Source: Symsagittifera roscoffensis (taxonomy: Eukaryota > Xenacoelomorpha > Acoela > Convolutidae). From it: a stretch of DNA of 64,000 bases. The position numbers and the translations under genes were made by a program. The DNA lies in assembly GCF_963678635.1 (NCBI RefSeq), contig NC_087068.1:30878318-30942317 (forward strand), read 5' to 3'. Every line of letters starts with the position of its first letter. Position 1 is the stretch's first letter. The notes under the pieces are model-generated. The model was not told the DNA's origin, did no database searches, and saw only the letters and a program-made list of their open reading frames with translations. Below are positions 63,717 to 64,000 of this stretch, piece after piece.

Positions 63717-63800
63717 CACAGCTGTTTAGTGCAGTGGTAGTGGAGTGCACTGGCAATCCTGGGGTTAGAGGATCAATCCTCGACCTGAGCCAAAAAAAAA
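63717..63800 (+). tRNA. tRNA-like sequence with A-rich tail (SINE-like)
   Basis: The plus strand has AGTGCAGTGGTAG (A-box-like) and GAGGATCAATCCTC (a paired T-arm with a mutated B box), followed directly by nine A residues. A tRNA-like head plus A tail is a SINE feature. No confident anticodon. Confidence 0.35.
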
Positions 63801-64000
63801 TTGTTCTTTTTTCAAATCACTAGGTCGTTAAAAACCGAAGCCACAACCGCTTACGTTCGAACACTTGTTTTCATCTCAATTATTTTTGTCTAGTTTGAAT
63901 GTGCCTGTGCTGTTTCTTTTTTGAATTTGTTCTTCAATGGATACCTTGATTTTTCTTGTTGCATGTGTTTGCAAAAATTTTGAAAAATAGCGTTTCGAAA

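Overview
The window is AT-rich nuclear DNA of a metazoan, most likely an invertebrate. Evidence: a retrovirus-like LTR element with an envelope gene, a second Ty3/gypsy element, a Polinton-type DNA element, Pol III tRNA-like units, a large tandem satellite and intron-style splice signals. There are no prokaryotic operons or ribosome-binding sites. Almost everything is mobile or repetitive; I cannot name the species.

Layout. 1-7.1 kb: a partial RING-like gene (minus strand, entering from the left edge) and two eroded relatives, with a ~30 bp-unit minisatellite between the first two. A 2.06 kb deleted Polinton-like element (3664-5724) sits in the duplicated flank. 7.2-11.6 kb: a ~340 bp near-perfect palindrome and four eroded, tandem ~1 kb units of an unknown gene. 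12322-19340: a decayed 7.0 kb Ty3/gypsy element (minus strand, 168 bp LTRs about 4% different, TSD AGGTT). 19.6-20.9 kb: a foldback flanked by ~240 bp direct repeats, then a GC-rich remnant. 22219-41139: an 18.9 kb retrovirus-like element (minus strand, 408 bp LTRs in which I saw no difference) inserted into one arm of an older foldback. 43905-59194: a 160 bp satellite, ~95 copies, with higher-order duplications. 59.2-64 kb: AT-rich DNA with five tRNA-like Pol III sequences and a TATG microsatellite.

The 18.9 kb element is the highlight. In transcript order (right to left) it carries: 5' LTR, PBS, a leader with two identical hairpins, a basic 155 aa ORF, a single uninterrupted 2740-codon Gag-Pol (Gag, CCHC knuckle, protease, RT/RNase H, integrase with GPY module), a 61 aa double-membrane-span ORF, a 377-codon ORF with no ATG at all, an envelope-like glycoprotein whose ectodomain and membrane anchor are split by one in-frame TAA followed by a CARYYA-type readthrough context, a 540 aa accessory ORF joined by an ATGA overlap, an ATG-less 74-codon ORF running into a consensus splice donor, and a compact RNA-structure cluster (two hairpins with an identical 9-nt loop around two adjacent 10-bp palindromes). 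Together this suggests a recently mobile, complex-retrovirus-like invertebrate element using splicing, overlapping starts and possibly stop-codon readthrough. All expression mechanisms are inferences from sequence.
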